A stretch of 59,157 nt of DNA, taken from contig CALXRI010000017.1 of NCBI GenBank assembly GCA_944390795.1, positions 1 to 59,157 of the forward strand, in the 5' to 3' direction. Position numbers and translations under genes: made by a program. The notes beneath the pieces are model-generated. The model saw nothing but the letters and a program-made list of their open reading frames with translations, did not search any database and was not told where the DNA came from. The DNA is from an uncultured Victivallales bacterium. GTDB taxonomy: Bacteria > Verrucomicrobiota > Lentisphaeria > Victivallales > UBA1829. Positions 31,006 to 38,821 of this stretch are shown piece after piece; the first letter of the stretch is position 1, and every line of letters starts with the position of its first letter.

Positions 31006-32958
31006 TTACTTCACATTCAGTCTGCCTCCGGCGAGAATGATCCGGATATCCTCGTCGGAAAGATGGCAGTTGAGCTTGATTTCCGCCTGCGAGCCGTCCT
31101 TTTTCCTCAGGATCGCGCAGATCGGCATTTCCTTCTTTGCGAGCTTCTCCCGCAGGCCCTCGATCACAAGCGAATCGCCCTGTTCGATTTTGTCATAGTC
31201 CGCCTTGTCCGCAAACGTGAACGGCACAATGCCGAAGTTGACGAGATTTGCGGCATGAATGCGCTCGACCGCCATGGCGATCAGCGCTTTGACGCCGAGG
31301 TACATCGGACAGATCGCCGCGTGCTCGCGGGAGGAACCCTGCCCGTAGCTGTCGCGTCCGACGATGATGCCGTGGCCGCCCGCATCCCGGACTGCCGCCG
31401 CGCGCTGGGCGAAGGTCGGTTTCCCTTCCTCGTTGAAACGTTCGAAGACGACTTTGGCATACTCCGGAATGTTGCTGCGGTGCTTCAGGTGGACTCCCGC
31501 AGGCATGATGTCGTCCGTGCTGGTCTTGTCGCCGACCTTGATGACCACCGTTCCGTTGATCGTATCCGGAAGCGCCCCGTTGACGGGCGGGCTGCCGATG
31601 GTTTTCTTGCGGATGATTTCAATTCCGCTGCCGCAGCAGGGGGGCGGAATCATCATGGAGTCGTCGATCAGGAATTTTTCGGCGTCCCGGACATCGGGAT
31701 AGGGGAAGCCGAGCGTTGCCGGATCGGTGATCCTCCCGGTCAGCGCCGCGGCGGCCGCGACTTCCGGGCTGACCAGATACGCCTGATCGCCTTTGGTTCC
31801 GGTGCGTCCGGGGAAGTTGCGGTTGAAGGTGCGGAGCGTGACCGTGTCGTTCGCCGGGCTCTGCCCCTGTCCGATGCACGGGCCGCAGCCGCTTTCCAGA
31901 ATGCGCGCGCCGGCGGAAATGATGTCGGCAAGGGAGCCGTTGCGCGCGAGCATCTCGAGAACCTGACGGCTTCCTGGCGCGATCGCGAGCGTCACGTCCG
32001 GGCTGATCTTGCGGCCGCGGAGCATTGCCGCCACGATGGAGAGATCGCGGTAGGAGCTGTTCGTGCAGGAGCCGATGATGACCTGCCCGACGGGAATGCC
32101 GGCAAGTTCCGCAATCGGGCGGATGTTGTCGGGGCTGGAGGGACATGCCGCCAGCGGTTTCAGCGCGGAAAGATCGATCTCGACAAGCTTGTCGTATTCC
32201 GCGTCGTCATCGGCCTTGAGTTCGATCCAGGATTCCCCGCGCCCCTGCTTTTCCAGAAACTCCTTTGTCATTTCGTCGGAGGGGAAGATCGAACAGGTGA
32301 CGCCGAGTTCCGCGCCCATGTTGGTGATGGTGGCGCGCTGGGGGACGGTCAGGGTCTTCACGCCGGGACCGAAGTATTCGACCATGCACCCGACGTTGCC
32401 TTTCGTCGTGAGGATTTCCAGCATCTTGAGAATGATGTCCTTGGCGGCGACCCACGGAGAGAGTTTTCCCGTCAGCTTCACGCCGATGATTTTCGGATAG
32501 GCCATGCGGAAGGGCTGTCCCGCCATTGCGAGCGCCACGTCAAGCCCCCCGGCGCCGATCGCCATCATGCCGATTCCGCCGTTGGTCGGGGTATGGGAGT
32601 CGGAGCCGAGCAGCGTTTTTCCGGGAACGCCGAACCGCTCCAGATGCACCTGATGGCAGATGCCGTTTCCGGGGCGGGAGAAGATCACGCCCTTTGCCGC
32701 CGCAACGCTTTGCAGATAGAGGTGGTCGTTGCGGTTTTCGGGTCCGTTCTGCATCATGTTGTGGTCGACGTAGGAGACGGAGAGTTCCGTTTTCACTTTG
32801 TCGATTCCCATCGCTTCCAGTTCGAGATATGCCATTGTGCCCGTGGCATCCTGTGTCAGTGTCTGGTCGATGCGGATTGCGACGGGTTCTCCGGGGACGG
32901 CTTTGCCGGATACGATATGATTGCTCAGGATTTTCTGGACAACGGTGTTCTTCGCCAT
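31006..32958 (-). CDS. Aconitate hydratase (short, Aquifex/clostridial type)
   Basis: Isomerises citrate and isocitrate through aconitate using a 4Fe-4S cluster. At 650 residues it is the short aconitase type, built like fused LeuC and LeuD. Cluster cysteines: GSCTNSSYRDL and the pair in ESGCGPCIGQG. Substrate-side motifs include GSDSHTPTNGG and, in the swivelling C-terminal domain, GRDSYGQGSSREHAA. GGAGAG precedes the start. The small basic protein gene and its strong terminator lie directly upstream, and I see no promoter in the 39 bp between terminator and start. A homoaconitase/LeuCD-like specificity is possible but the sequence favours aconitase. Confidence 0.92.
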   Translation of the reverse strand: MAKNTVVQKILSNHIVSGKAVPGEPVAIRIDQTLTQDATGTMAYLELEAMGIDKVKTELSVSYVDHNMMQNGPENRNDHLYLQSVAAAKGVIFSRPGNGICHQVHLERFGVPGKTLLGSDSHTPTNGGIGMMAIGAGGLDVALAMAGQPFRMAYPKIIGVKLTGKLSPWVAAKDIILKMLEILTTKGNVGCMVEYFGPGVKTLTVPQRATITNMGAELGVTCSIFPSDEMTKEFLEKQGRGESWIELKADDDAEYDKLVEIDLSALKPLAACPSSPDNIRPIAELAGIPVGQVIIGSCTNSSYRDLSIVAAMLRGRKISPDVTLAIAPGSRQVLEMLARNGSLADIISAGARILESGCGPCIGQGQSPANDTVTLRTFNRNFPGRTGTKGDQAYLVSPEVAAAAALTGRITDPATLGFPYPDVRDAEKFLIDDSMMIPPPCCGSGIEIIRKKTIGSPPVNGALPDTINGTVVIKVGDKTSTDDIMPAGVHLKHRSNIPEYAKVVFERFNEEGKPTFAQRAAAVRDAGGHGIIVGRDSYGQGSSREHAAICPMYLGVKALIAMAVERIHAANLVNFGIVPFTFADKADYDKIEQGDSLVIEGLREKLAKKEMPICAILRKKDGSQAEIKLNCHLSDEDIRIILAGGRLNVK

Positions 32959-32991
32959 GTTTCTCTCTCCAGGTGGGGTTGGAATTTTCTG

Positions 32992-33030
32992 AAAAAAAAA
33001 CGGGGCGGTCGCAGAAGAGACGCCCCGTTT
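32992..33030 (-). terminator. Terminator after the small basic protein gene
   Basis: Textbook intrinsic terminator on the minus strand: AAACGGGGCG, 13-base loop, CGCCCCGTTT, then T continuing to nine in a row (paired arms 32998-33007 and 33021-33030). It separates the small basic protein gene from the aconitase gene. Confidence 0.88.
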
Positions 33031-33051
33031 CGGATCAAGCCGTTTCGACGG

Positions 33052-33210
33052 TCAGTCGAGGGGCTTGGTTTTCGGAAGGCCGCTGAGAACCTTCTGCCCC
33101 GGTTTCCAGCGTCCGTCGGCGGTAAGGAGGTTCACGCGTTCGAATTTCTTCAGAACGTTTCTTTTCTTGCGGATTTTTCCTGTTGATTTCAAGCTCGGAT
33201 GTCTGGACAT
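33052..33210 (-). CDS. Small basic protein (Chlamydiae/Verrucomicrobia type)
   Basis: Protein of 52 residues starting MSRHPSLKSTGKIRKKRNVL and ending SGLPKTKPLD, rich in Lys and Arg. It matches the small basic protein family described for Chlamydiae, Verrucomicrobia and relatives (TIGR04137). The function is not established; the charge and ribosomal-protein-like look suggest RNA or ribosome association. GGGAGAAGG precedes the ATG. The gene is monocistronic, with a good promoter (33275-33302) and a very strong terminator, suggesting high expression. It is valuable as a lineage marker. Confidence 0.88.
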   Translation of the reverse strand: MSRHPSLKSTGKIRKKRNVLKKFERVNLLTADGRWKPGQKVLSGLPKTKPLD

Positions 33211-33274
33211 CTTGCCTTCTCCCGTTTATGTATTTTTCATGTTCAATATGATCTGCCCGCTGTTGAAACTGTGA

Positions 33275-33302
33275 AATATAATGTCTTTTTTCAGAAAGTC
33301 AA
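33275..33302 (-). promoter_or_regulatory. Small basic protein promoter
   Basis: Minus-strand TTGACT, 16 bases, TATATT. The leader would be about 58 bases. Confidence 0.65.
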
Positions 33303-33351
33303 GAAAAATAACGGAAAGGGGAGCTGTTTTTTTACGCCCGGAAGCCGGGAA

Positions 33352-35310
33352 CTATTGTTTTCCCGGTGTCCAGACACTGTAAATCTTCGGAATCAGGTAC
33401 TTGATGACCGCCGCCGCCGGGACGGCGAAAATCATTCCCGTGATTCCCGCGAACAGTCCGCCCAGCAGCACCACGATGATGGTTTCCAGAGTGGTGAGTC
33501 CGATGGCGTTTCCGACCAGGGAGGGATACAGGATCAGCTGCTCCAGGATGCCGTTGATGATCGAATAGGTGAGAACGACGCCGATCAGAGTGGTTGCCAG
33601 ATGGGCGTCTCCGAAGGCGAGGCAGATCAGTGCGGTCAGGGCGAAGCTGGCGACCGGCCCGATGAACGGCAGCAGGATCGTCAGTCCGGCGATGATTCCG
33701 AGCGGTACCGCGTAGGGGACTGAAAAGATCGAGAACGCCGTGATGTAAAGCACGGTTTCAATCAGGATGATGGAAATGTAGCCGCGGATCCACGCGTCAA
33801 ACATATGGCAGATCCGGTTGATGATTTCCGCGGCCTCCTGCCGGCTTGCCCTGGAGGTTTCCGGAAGCCATTTGGAGTCGAAGACGCTTTTCACGCACCA
33901 GTCGCCGACGCTTTCGCCGTTCGCTTTGGCAGTCGCGCGGAACGAGTTCGAGAAGAGCGCCATCTTCTGGATGAAATACAGGAAGAAGAAAATGCAGAGA
34001 AGCACGTCGAACACGAAAGTTCCAAGCGTTGTCACAACGGCCGCGAGCGTGGCAAGAATGCCGCGGCTGCGGGAGAAGAGAATTCCCGCGATGTCTTTGC
34101 TGTTCTCCTGGATGTATGCGCGCAGTTCCGGACGGAGCCATTCCAGAAATTCTTTGACGGAACGGATTTCCGGTTCCTTCAGTCCTTCCGGTTCTGCATT
34201 TTCCGCGGAGGGGACTGCTTCCGGTTCCTTCAGTCCTTCCGGTTCTGCATTTTCTGCGTAGGGGACTGCTTCCGGTTCCTTCAGTCCTTCCGGTTCTGCA
34301 TTTTCCGCGGAGGGGGCTGCTTCCGGGGCATTCTTTGTCCGGATGACCGCGGGGGAGTCTTCATGACTGATCCATGCGGCGATTGTTTTCTCCAGATGTC
34401 CCAGCACGGGACTTGAGTTTGCCCACTGGTTGACGGAACGTCCCATGTTGATTGCCGCCGGGATGAGGAAGGATACGATCAGCAGCAGCGCCAGCAGGGC
34501 CCCCGCGGCGACCGTGATCAGCGCAGCGACGGAGGATTTCATGACCAGGAGTTTGCGCGCGGCGAGAATCTGTTCCTGTTCGGTCTGTTCCTTTTCCGGC
34601 GAGAAAAATGCGCTGATCCTGCGGAAGGGCCGGCAGAACAGGGAAAGGAATGCTGAAACGGCAGTCACGATTTTCGTATTGAAGAAGTGTTTTTCAAAAT
34701 ATTTTTCCAGGGGCAGAAGGAAATACGCGAGAATGATTCCGAAAATCAGGGATTTCAGGAAAGTCGCGGCAAGGAGGAAAACGAGAATGACGACAAGGGC
34801 GACCGCGAGTCCGGCGCCGGAATTCAGCACTTTCGCAGCCGTTGCGCGCCGCGCCGCCTCCTTTGCGATCAGCTCCTGAATGAGGCGTGATTCGATTCCC
34901 AGAGCTTCGGCAAATTCCGTGAAGCTTTTCCGGCTTTTTTCCGTGAGAGGCGTGACTGTCTTGTCCAGTTCCAGCAGCGCGGAGGCCAGCGGAAGGCGGT
35001 CTCCCAGGGGAAGTGCCGAGAGAACCCGCGCTGCCTCCAGCGCATCGGCATTTCCTGCGGCGTGTTTCGCACCGCGCAGCAGTTCCGCGGAATCCTGTTC
35101 CGGAAGCGTTTTCGCAAGAATCAGTTCAAGCTCTTCCAGATCATTTTCCGGCGGCATGATTCCGTTGACGGCCGCATAAGCGGAGAGGAGCAGGGTCAGA
35201 AGCGCCTGCGCCCTGTCTTTTGGAACAGTGTCCAGATATTTGGAGGTCAGATCCAGAAAAACGGAACTTCTCCGGTTCCGGAAAAATCGAGTGATGTCCT
35301 TCAGATTCAT
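33352..35310 (-). CDS. AI-2E/PerM-family membrane permease with repeat insertion
   Basis: Integral membrane protein of 652 residues, almost twice the usual 350 of the AI-2E transporter family. About 170 N-terminal residues are soluble and helical (reminiscent of a TerB-like or regulatory domain, not assigned). The membrane part begins near LAVALVVILVFLLAATF. The extracytoplasmic loop contains three 17-residue repeats of the form AVPSAENAEPEGLKEPE. The C-terminal half carries the family signatures LPFIGPVAS and LVGNAIGLTTLETIIVVLLGGLFAGITGM. GGAGAG supports ATG 35310. Family members export AI-2, indole-related or other small molecules or ions; the substrate here is unknown. Confidence 0.85.
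   Translation of the reverse strand: MNLKDITRFFRNRRSSVFLDLTSKYLDTVPKDRAQALLTLLLSAYAAVNGIMPPENDLEELELILAKTLPEQDSAELLRGAKHAAGNADALEAARVLSALPLGDRLPLASALLELDKTVTPLTEKSRKSFTEFAEALGIESRLIQELIAKEAARRATAAKVLNSGAGLAVALVVILVFLLAATFLKSLIFGIILAYFLLPLEKYFEKHFFNTKIVTAVSAFLSLFCRPFRRISAFFSPEKEQTEQEQILAARKLLVMKSSVAALITVAAGALLALLLIVSFLIPAAINMGRSVNQWANSSPVLGHLEKTIAAWISHEDSPAVIRTKNAPEAAPSAENAEPEGLKEPEAVPYAENAEPEGLKEPEAVPSAENAEPEGLKEPEIRSVKEFLEWLRPELRAYIQENSKDIAGILFSRSRGILATLAAVVTTLGTFVFDVLLCIFFFLYFIQKMALFSNSFRATAKANGESVGDWCVKSVFDSKWLPETSRASRQEAAEIINRICHMFDAWIRGYISIILIETVLYITAFSIFSVPYAVPLGIIAGLTILLPFIGPVASFALTALICLAFGDAHLATTLIGVVLTYSIINGILEQLILYPSLVGNAIGLTTLETIIVVLLGGLFAGITGMIFAVPAAAVIKYLIPKIYSVWTPGKQ
34168..34320 (-). 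repeat. Three 51-bp in-frame tandem repeats within the PerM-like gene
   Basis: Units begin at 34168, 34219 and 34270, nearly identical at base level. Each encodes 17 residues, acidic and proline-rich, in a loop before the PerM core. The near-identity points to recent expansion by slippage, and copy number may vary between strains. Confidence 0.95.
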
Positions 35311-35473
35311 TGTCTTGTCTCTCCGCTGCATGTTGACACAATATAGCACGGGCCGCGCATTTTACGAGCGGGGAAAACGCCGCTTCCCCGGAAAATGTTC
35401 TGCGGACGGGGCGGACGCCCGCATTTTTTCCTGTTCGGGAACGGATTTCCCGGGGAATATCTGAAAATTAGGT

Positions 35474-35502
35474 TTGCCAAAAAGGAAAACATATGCTATA
35501 TT
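35474..35502 (+). promoter_or_regulatory. HPr-trk operon promoter
   Basis: TTGCCA (35474-35479), 17 bases, TATATT (35497-35502), giving a leader of about 80 bases. It lies between the divergent PerM-like gene and the HPr gene. Confidence 0.65.
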
Positions 35503-35589
35503 ATATGCCGTTATTTTTCCGGAGCCTTGAAACTTTTAACTTTACAGCATGTTCCCTTTTTGCAGAAAACAATTCGGAGAAGACATTCT

Positions 35590-35862
35590 ATGTTTGAGAA
35601 GAAAGTCCAGATACGGAACAAGGCAGGGATCCACTGCCGTCCGTCGAGCATGATCATGGGAGCGGTTGAACTGTATCCCGGACATGAGTTCTGTGTCGAG
35701 TCGGATCGCGGGAAATCGAACCTTCAGAGCATCCTGGATCTTCTCGCGCTCGGGCTGCAGTGCAATGACCTTGTCACCCTGCGCGTCACGGGGCCGAAGG
35801 AACAGGAGGCGGGTGAGAAGGTCGCCGAGCTTTTCGAGCATGTTTACGATTTTCATTCCTGA
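35590..35862 (+). CDS. HPr-family phosphocarrier protein
   Basis: Small PTS phosphocarrier, 90 residues. The active-site His is His15 in KAGIHCRPSSM (the family pattern is GLHARPA). A serine equivalent to Ser46, the HPr-kinase site, is present as Ser47 in NLQSILDLLALG. GGAGAAG precedes the ATG. It lies 14 bp before trkA and 1.4 kb before trkH, all on one strand, so it is probably co-transcribed with potassium uptake genes. No enzyme I, HPr kinase or PTS permease gene is in the window. It may act as a regulator rather than a sugar-transport carrier (inference). Confidence 0.9.
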   Translation: MFEKKVQIRNKAGIHCRPSSMIMGAVELYPGHEFCVESDRGKSNLQSILDLLALGLQCNDLVTLRVTGPKEQEAGEKVAELFEHVYDFHS

Positions 35863-35876
35863 GAAAGGAGATCCTC

Positions 35877-37241
35877 ATGAGAATCATCATCGCCGGCGCG
35901 GGCGAACTTGGCAGACTGCTGGCTTTCACGCTCAGCACGGCCGACCATGATGTGACCATCATCGACGCAGACGGCGGAATGCTTGAGCATATCAACGACA
36001 ATATGGACATCAAGGTCGTTGAAGGCAGCTGCGTCAGCATCCGCACGCTGAAGGACGCCGGAGTCAAAAACGCGGACGCGCTGCTTGCCGTCAGCGGGGA
36101 CGAGGCGGCCAACATTCTGAGCTGTCAGCTCGCCGCGAAACTCGGCGTCCGGAAAACGGTCTGCCGTGTGAATTCGCCGGATTGTTTTTCCGAAAGCGAC
36201 GGTGTCACGCCGGACAAGCTCGGCATTTGGAAATGTGTCTCTCCCTCGGAGGAGTGTGTCGGAAAAATCCGGAGCGTTCTGCGGAACCGTCTGCTTGTGG
36301 AAAAAATCCGTTTTTCGAATCCCGACGCCGTCATGGAGGTGTTCCGCGTCACGCCTTCGTCCCTGCTCGCCGGAACGCGCGTCAAGGACATTCCGACCGA
36401 TTCCGGACTTCTGAACTCCGTCCGGTTTGCCGCGATTGTCCGGCAGAAACAGTTCCTGATCCCCCACGGCGACACGATCTTCGTTCCGGGGGACAAGGTC
36501 TACATCGCAGGATCCAACCGGGACGTCAACAACTTCATCGCGTGGATCTCGGAGGAATCGATTTCCGTGCAGGCCTCGCGCATTGTCATCGCCGGCGCGA
36601 CCGCGACGGGAAAACTGCTCGCCTCGGCCCTCTGCACCGCCGGCTACGATATCCGTTTTGTGGAGAAAAACCAGCAGAAGGGGGAAAAGCTGCTTGACAC
36701 GCTTCCTCCCGGCGTGCTGGTCATCAACGGCGATCCCACGGACGAGGAGGTGCTCGAGGAGGCCGGCATCCGCGACTGCGAAGGTTTTGTAGGCGCCGCG
36801 CAGGATGACGAGGACAATATTCTGAGCTGCATCATGGCCAAGCGCCTGGGTGCGAAGAAGACTGTGGCGGTCACATCGAAGCCCGAGTACATCCGCATTG
36901 TTCCGACGATGGATATGATTGACTGCGGATTCAGCACCACTCTGACGGCGGTCAATTCGATTCTGCGGATGCTGGAAAGCGGAACCATGCGCATTGACGC
37001 GTTTCTGCAGATGTTTCATGCGCGCCTTACCGAGTTCCGGGTATCCAATTCGTCCCCGCTCTGCGGAAAGGAGCTGGCCGCCTGCAATCTGCCATCCTCC
37101 ACGCTGCTTGCGCTGGCGTTCCGGAAGGACGAGATTTTCGCGCCGTCCGGCAATACCGTCTTTCAGCCGGGCGACACGGTTGTGGCGGTCGTGACTCCTG
37201 ATGTGGAAAGGGAACTGGAACCGCTTTTTCCGGAAAAGTGA
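35877..37241 (+). CDS. trkA: Trk system potassium uptake protein TrkA
   Basis: Cytoplasmic NAD(H)-binding regulator of the TrkH potassium channel, 454 residues. Two tandem RCK_N/RCK_C units are visible: the first Rossmann motif is GAGELGRLLA at residues about 6-15, the second is IAGATATGKLLA near residue 240. Each half ends in a TrkA_C-like segment. AAAGGAG lies close to the start. It follows the HPr gene and overlaps none of its neighbours; trkH begins 6 bp after it. Confidence 0.95.
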   Translation: MRIIIAGAGELGRLLAFTLSTADHDVTIIDADGGMLEHINDNMDIKVVEGSCVSIRTLKDAGVKNADALLAVSGDEAANILSCQLAAKLGVRKTVCRVNSPDCFSESDGVTPDKLGIWKCVSPSEECVGKIRSVLRNRLLVEKIRFSNPDAVMEVFRVTPSSLLAGTRVKDIPTDSGLLNSVRFAAIVRQKQFLIPHGDTIFVPGDKVYIAGSNRDVNNFIAWISEESISVQASRIVIAGATATGKLLASALCTAGYDIRFVEKNQQKGEKLLDTLPPGVLVINGDPTDEEVLEEAGIRDCEGFVGAAQDDEDNILSCIMAKRLGAKKTVAVTSKPEYIRIVPTMDMIDCGFSTTLTAVNSILRMLESGTMRIDAFLQMFHARLTEFRVSNSSPLCGKELAACNLPSSTLLALAFRKDEIFAPSGNTVFQPGDTVVAVVTPDVERELEPLFPEK

Positions 37242-37247
37242 CGTCTT

Positions 37248-38780
37248 ATGAATCTGAAAATCGTCGTCTATCTGATTTCCATCCTGATTCTGCTGGAGGG
37301 GCTTGCCGTCGCTTCCTGCGCCGGAGTCGCCCTGATGATGGGAGATGCCCCTCATGAAATTCTTCTGATGCTCTGCTGCGCCGTGATCACCTCGCTTTCC
37401 GGAGCGCTCGGCGTCATTCTCCTGCGGCCCGGATCGAAGAATATTCAGACGGGGGTCCGCGAGGGGTTCGCAATTGTCGCGGGCGGCTGGCTGGCGGTTT
37501 CCCTTTTCGGTTCGCTTCCGTTCATCACCATTACCGGGATGCAGGTGCACGACGCCTTTTTCGAGACCGTGTCCGGCTTTACCACCACGGGCGCGTCCGT
37601 CATTGACAGCGCCTTGAAGCTCCGCGACGGGTCGACGCTTCCCGAAGGGATTGAAAGCCTCTCTTACGGGATTCTTTTCTGGAGATCCCTGACGCACTGG
37701 ATCGGCGGCATGGGGATTGTCGTGCTCTCTCTGGCGATCCTGCCGATGCTCGGCGTGGGCGGGCAGGCCCTGTTCAACGCGGAAGTTCCCGGCGTCAAAA
37801 CCAACGACGACCAGCTTACGCCGCGGATTGCGAGCACTGCGAAGATTCTTTTTCTGGTCTATTTTGTCCTGACGCTGCTCGAGACAATTCTCCTCTGGAT
37901 CGGCGGCATGCATCTTTTCGACGCGGTCTGCCACTCCTTCAGCACGATCGCAACCGGCGGATTCTCCACCAAGAACAACAGCATCGCCTATTACAACAGC
38001 TCCTACATTCAGGTCGTCATCACGATCTTCATGTTTCTTTCGGGCTGCAACTTCATTCTTCACTACCGCGCCCTGAGAGGACTGCCGCTCAAGCAGTATC
38101 TCTCCGAGGAATACCGCTTTTTCACGGGCATTCTGATTGTCGTGACGCTCGTGATCGCCGCAACGCTGTTCTTTTCCCATGTGAAGGATCCGATCAGCGG
38201 CGACCAGTATCACATGTCCCCGTGGCTCTGCCTGCGCGCCGCGGCATTTCAGGTTGTCGCGCTTTCCACGACGACGGGATTCACCACAGCGGACTATACG
38301 CTGTGGCCCGGCGCATGCGGAATGCTTCTTCTCGGTCTGATTTTCATGGGAGCCTGCGGGGGGTCGACCGCGGGCGGCATGAAATGCGTCCGGCTGCTTC
38401 TCTTCCTGAAATACAGTTTTTCCGAGCTGCGGCGCTGCATTTTTCCCCGTTCCCTTCAGGATATCCGCCTGGACGGAAAGCGCATGGATACGGCTGTTCT
38501 CAACAAGGCATTCGGATTCCTGGCCATTTACATGCTGACGGTATTTCTGTTCGCCACTCTTCTTCCGGCCGTCTGCGAAATGGATATGGTTACCGCGATT
38601 TCCGCTTCGGCGACCTGCTTCAGCAACGTTGGCCCGGGTTTCGGGCAGCTTGCCCCGGTCTACACCTTTTCCTGGATGAATCCGGCGGCGAAACTGCTTC
38701 TTGCTCTGGAGATGCTGGTCGGGCGTCTGGAACTTTACACCATTCTGATCATTTTCCTGCCGTCCTTCTGGAAAAAATGA
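37248..38780 (+). CDS. trkH: Trk potassium uptake transmembrane protein TrkH
   Basis: Potassium-translocating membrane subunit, 510 residues, close to the usual 480-490. The four pore-loop repeats are recognisable: SGFTTTGASV, FSTIATGGFST, LSTTTGFTT and a final CFSNVGPGFG, each with the filter glycine. The HWIGGMGIVVL helix is also typical. It starts 6 bp after trkA with only a weak ribosome site, suggesting coupled translation. It ends about 40 bp before the convergent murC-ispD gene. Confidence 0.95.
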   Translation: MNLKIVVYLISILILLEGLAVASCAGVALMMGDAPHEILLMLCCAVITSLSGALGVILLRPGSKNIQTGVREGFAIVAGGWLAVSLFGSLPFITITGMQVHDAFFETVSGFTTTGASVIDSALKLRDGSTLPEGIESLSYGILFWRSLTHWIGGMGIVVLSLAILPMLGVGGQALFNAEVPGVKTNDDQLTPRIASTAKILFLVYFVLTLLETILLWIGGMHLFDAVCHSFSTIATGGFSTKNNSIAYYNSSYIQVVITIFMFLSGCNFILHYRALRGLPLKQYLSEEYRFFTGILIVVTLVIAATLFFSHVKDPISGDQYHMSPWLCLRAAAFQVVALSTTTGFTTADYTLWPGACGMLLLGLIFMGACGGSTAGGMKCVRLLLFLKYSFSELRRCIFPRSLQDIRLDGKRMDTAVLNKAFGFLAIYMLTVFLFATLLPAVCEMDMVTAISASATCFSNVGPGFGQLAPVYTFSWMNPAAKLLLALEMLVGRLELYTILIIFLPSFWKK

Positions 38781-38821
38781 ACCCGGAATTCCCCTGCGCG
38801 AAGGAAGGATGATCTTCCGGT

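Noticed and set aside
34168-34320. Regularly spaced direct repeats as a possible CRISPR array
   Set aside because: The 51-bp units are contiguous, without spacers, and are in-frame coding repeats of the PerM-like gene.
35853-38213. 786-codon open frame antisense to trkA and trkH
   Set aside because: Both sense genes are full-length with clear motifs; the antisense product is rich in Arg, His and Asp without any fold signature, a typical shadow.
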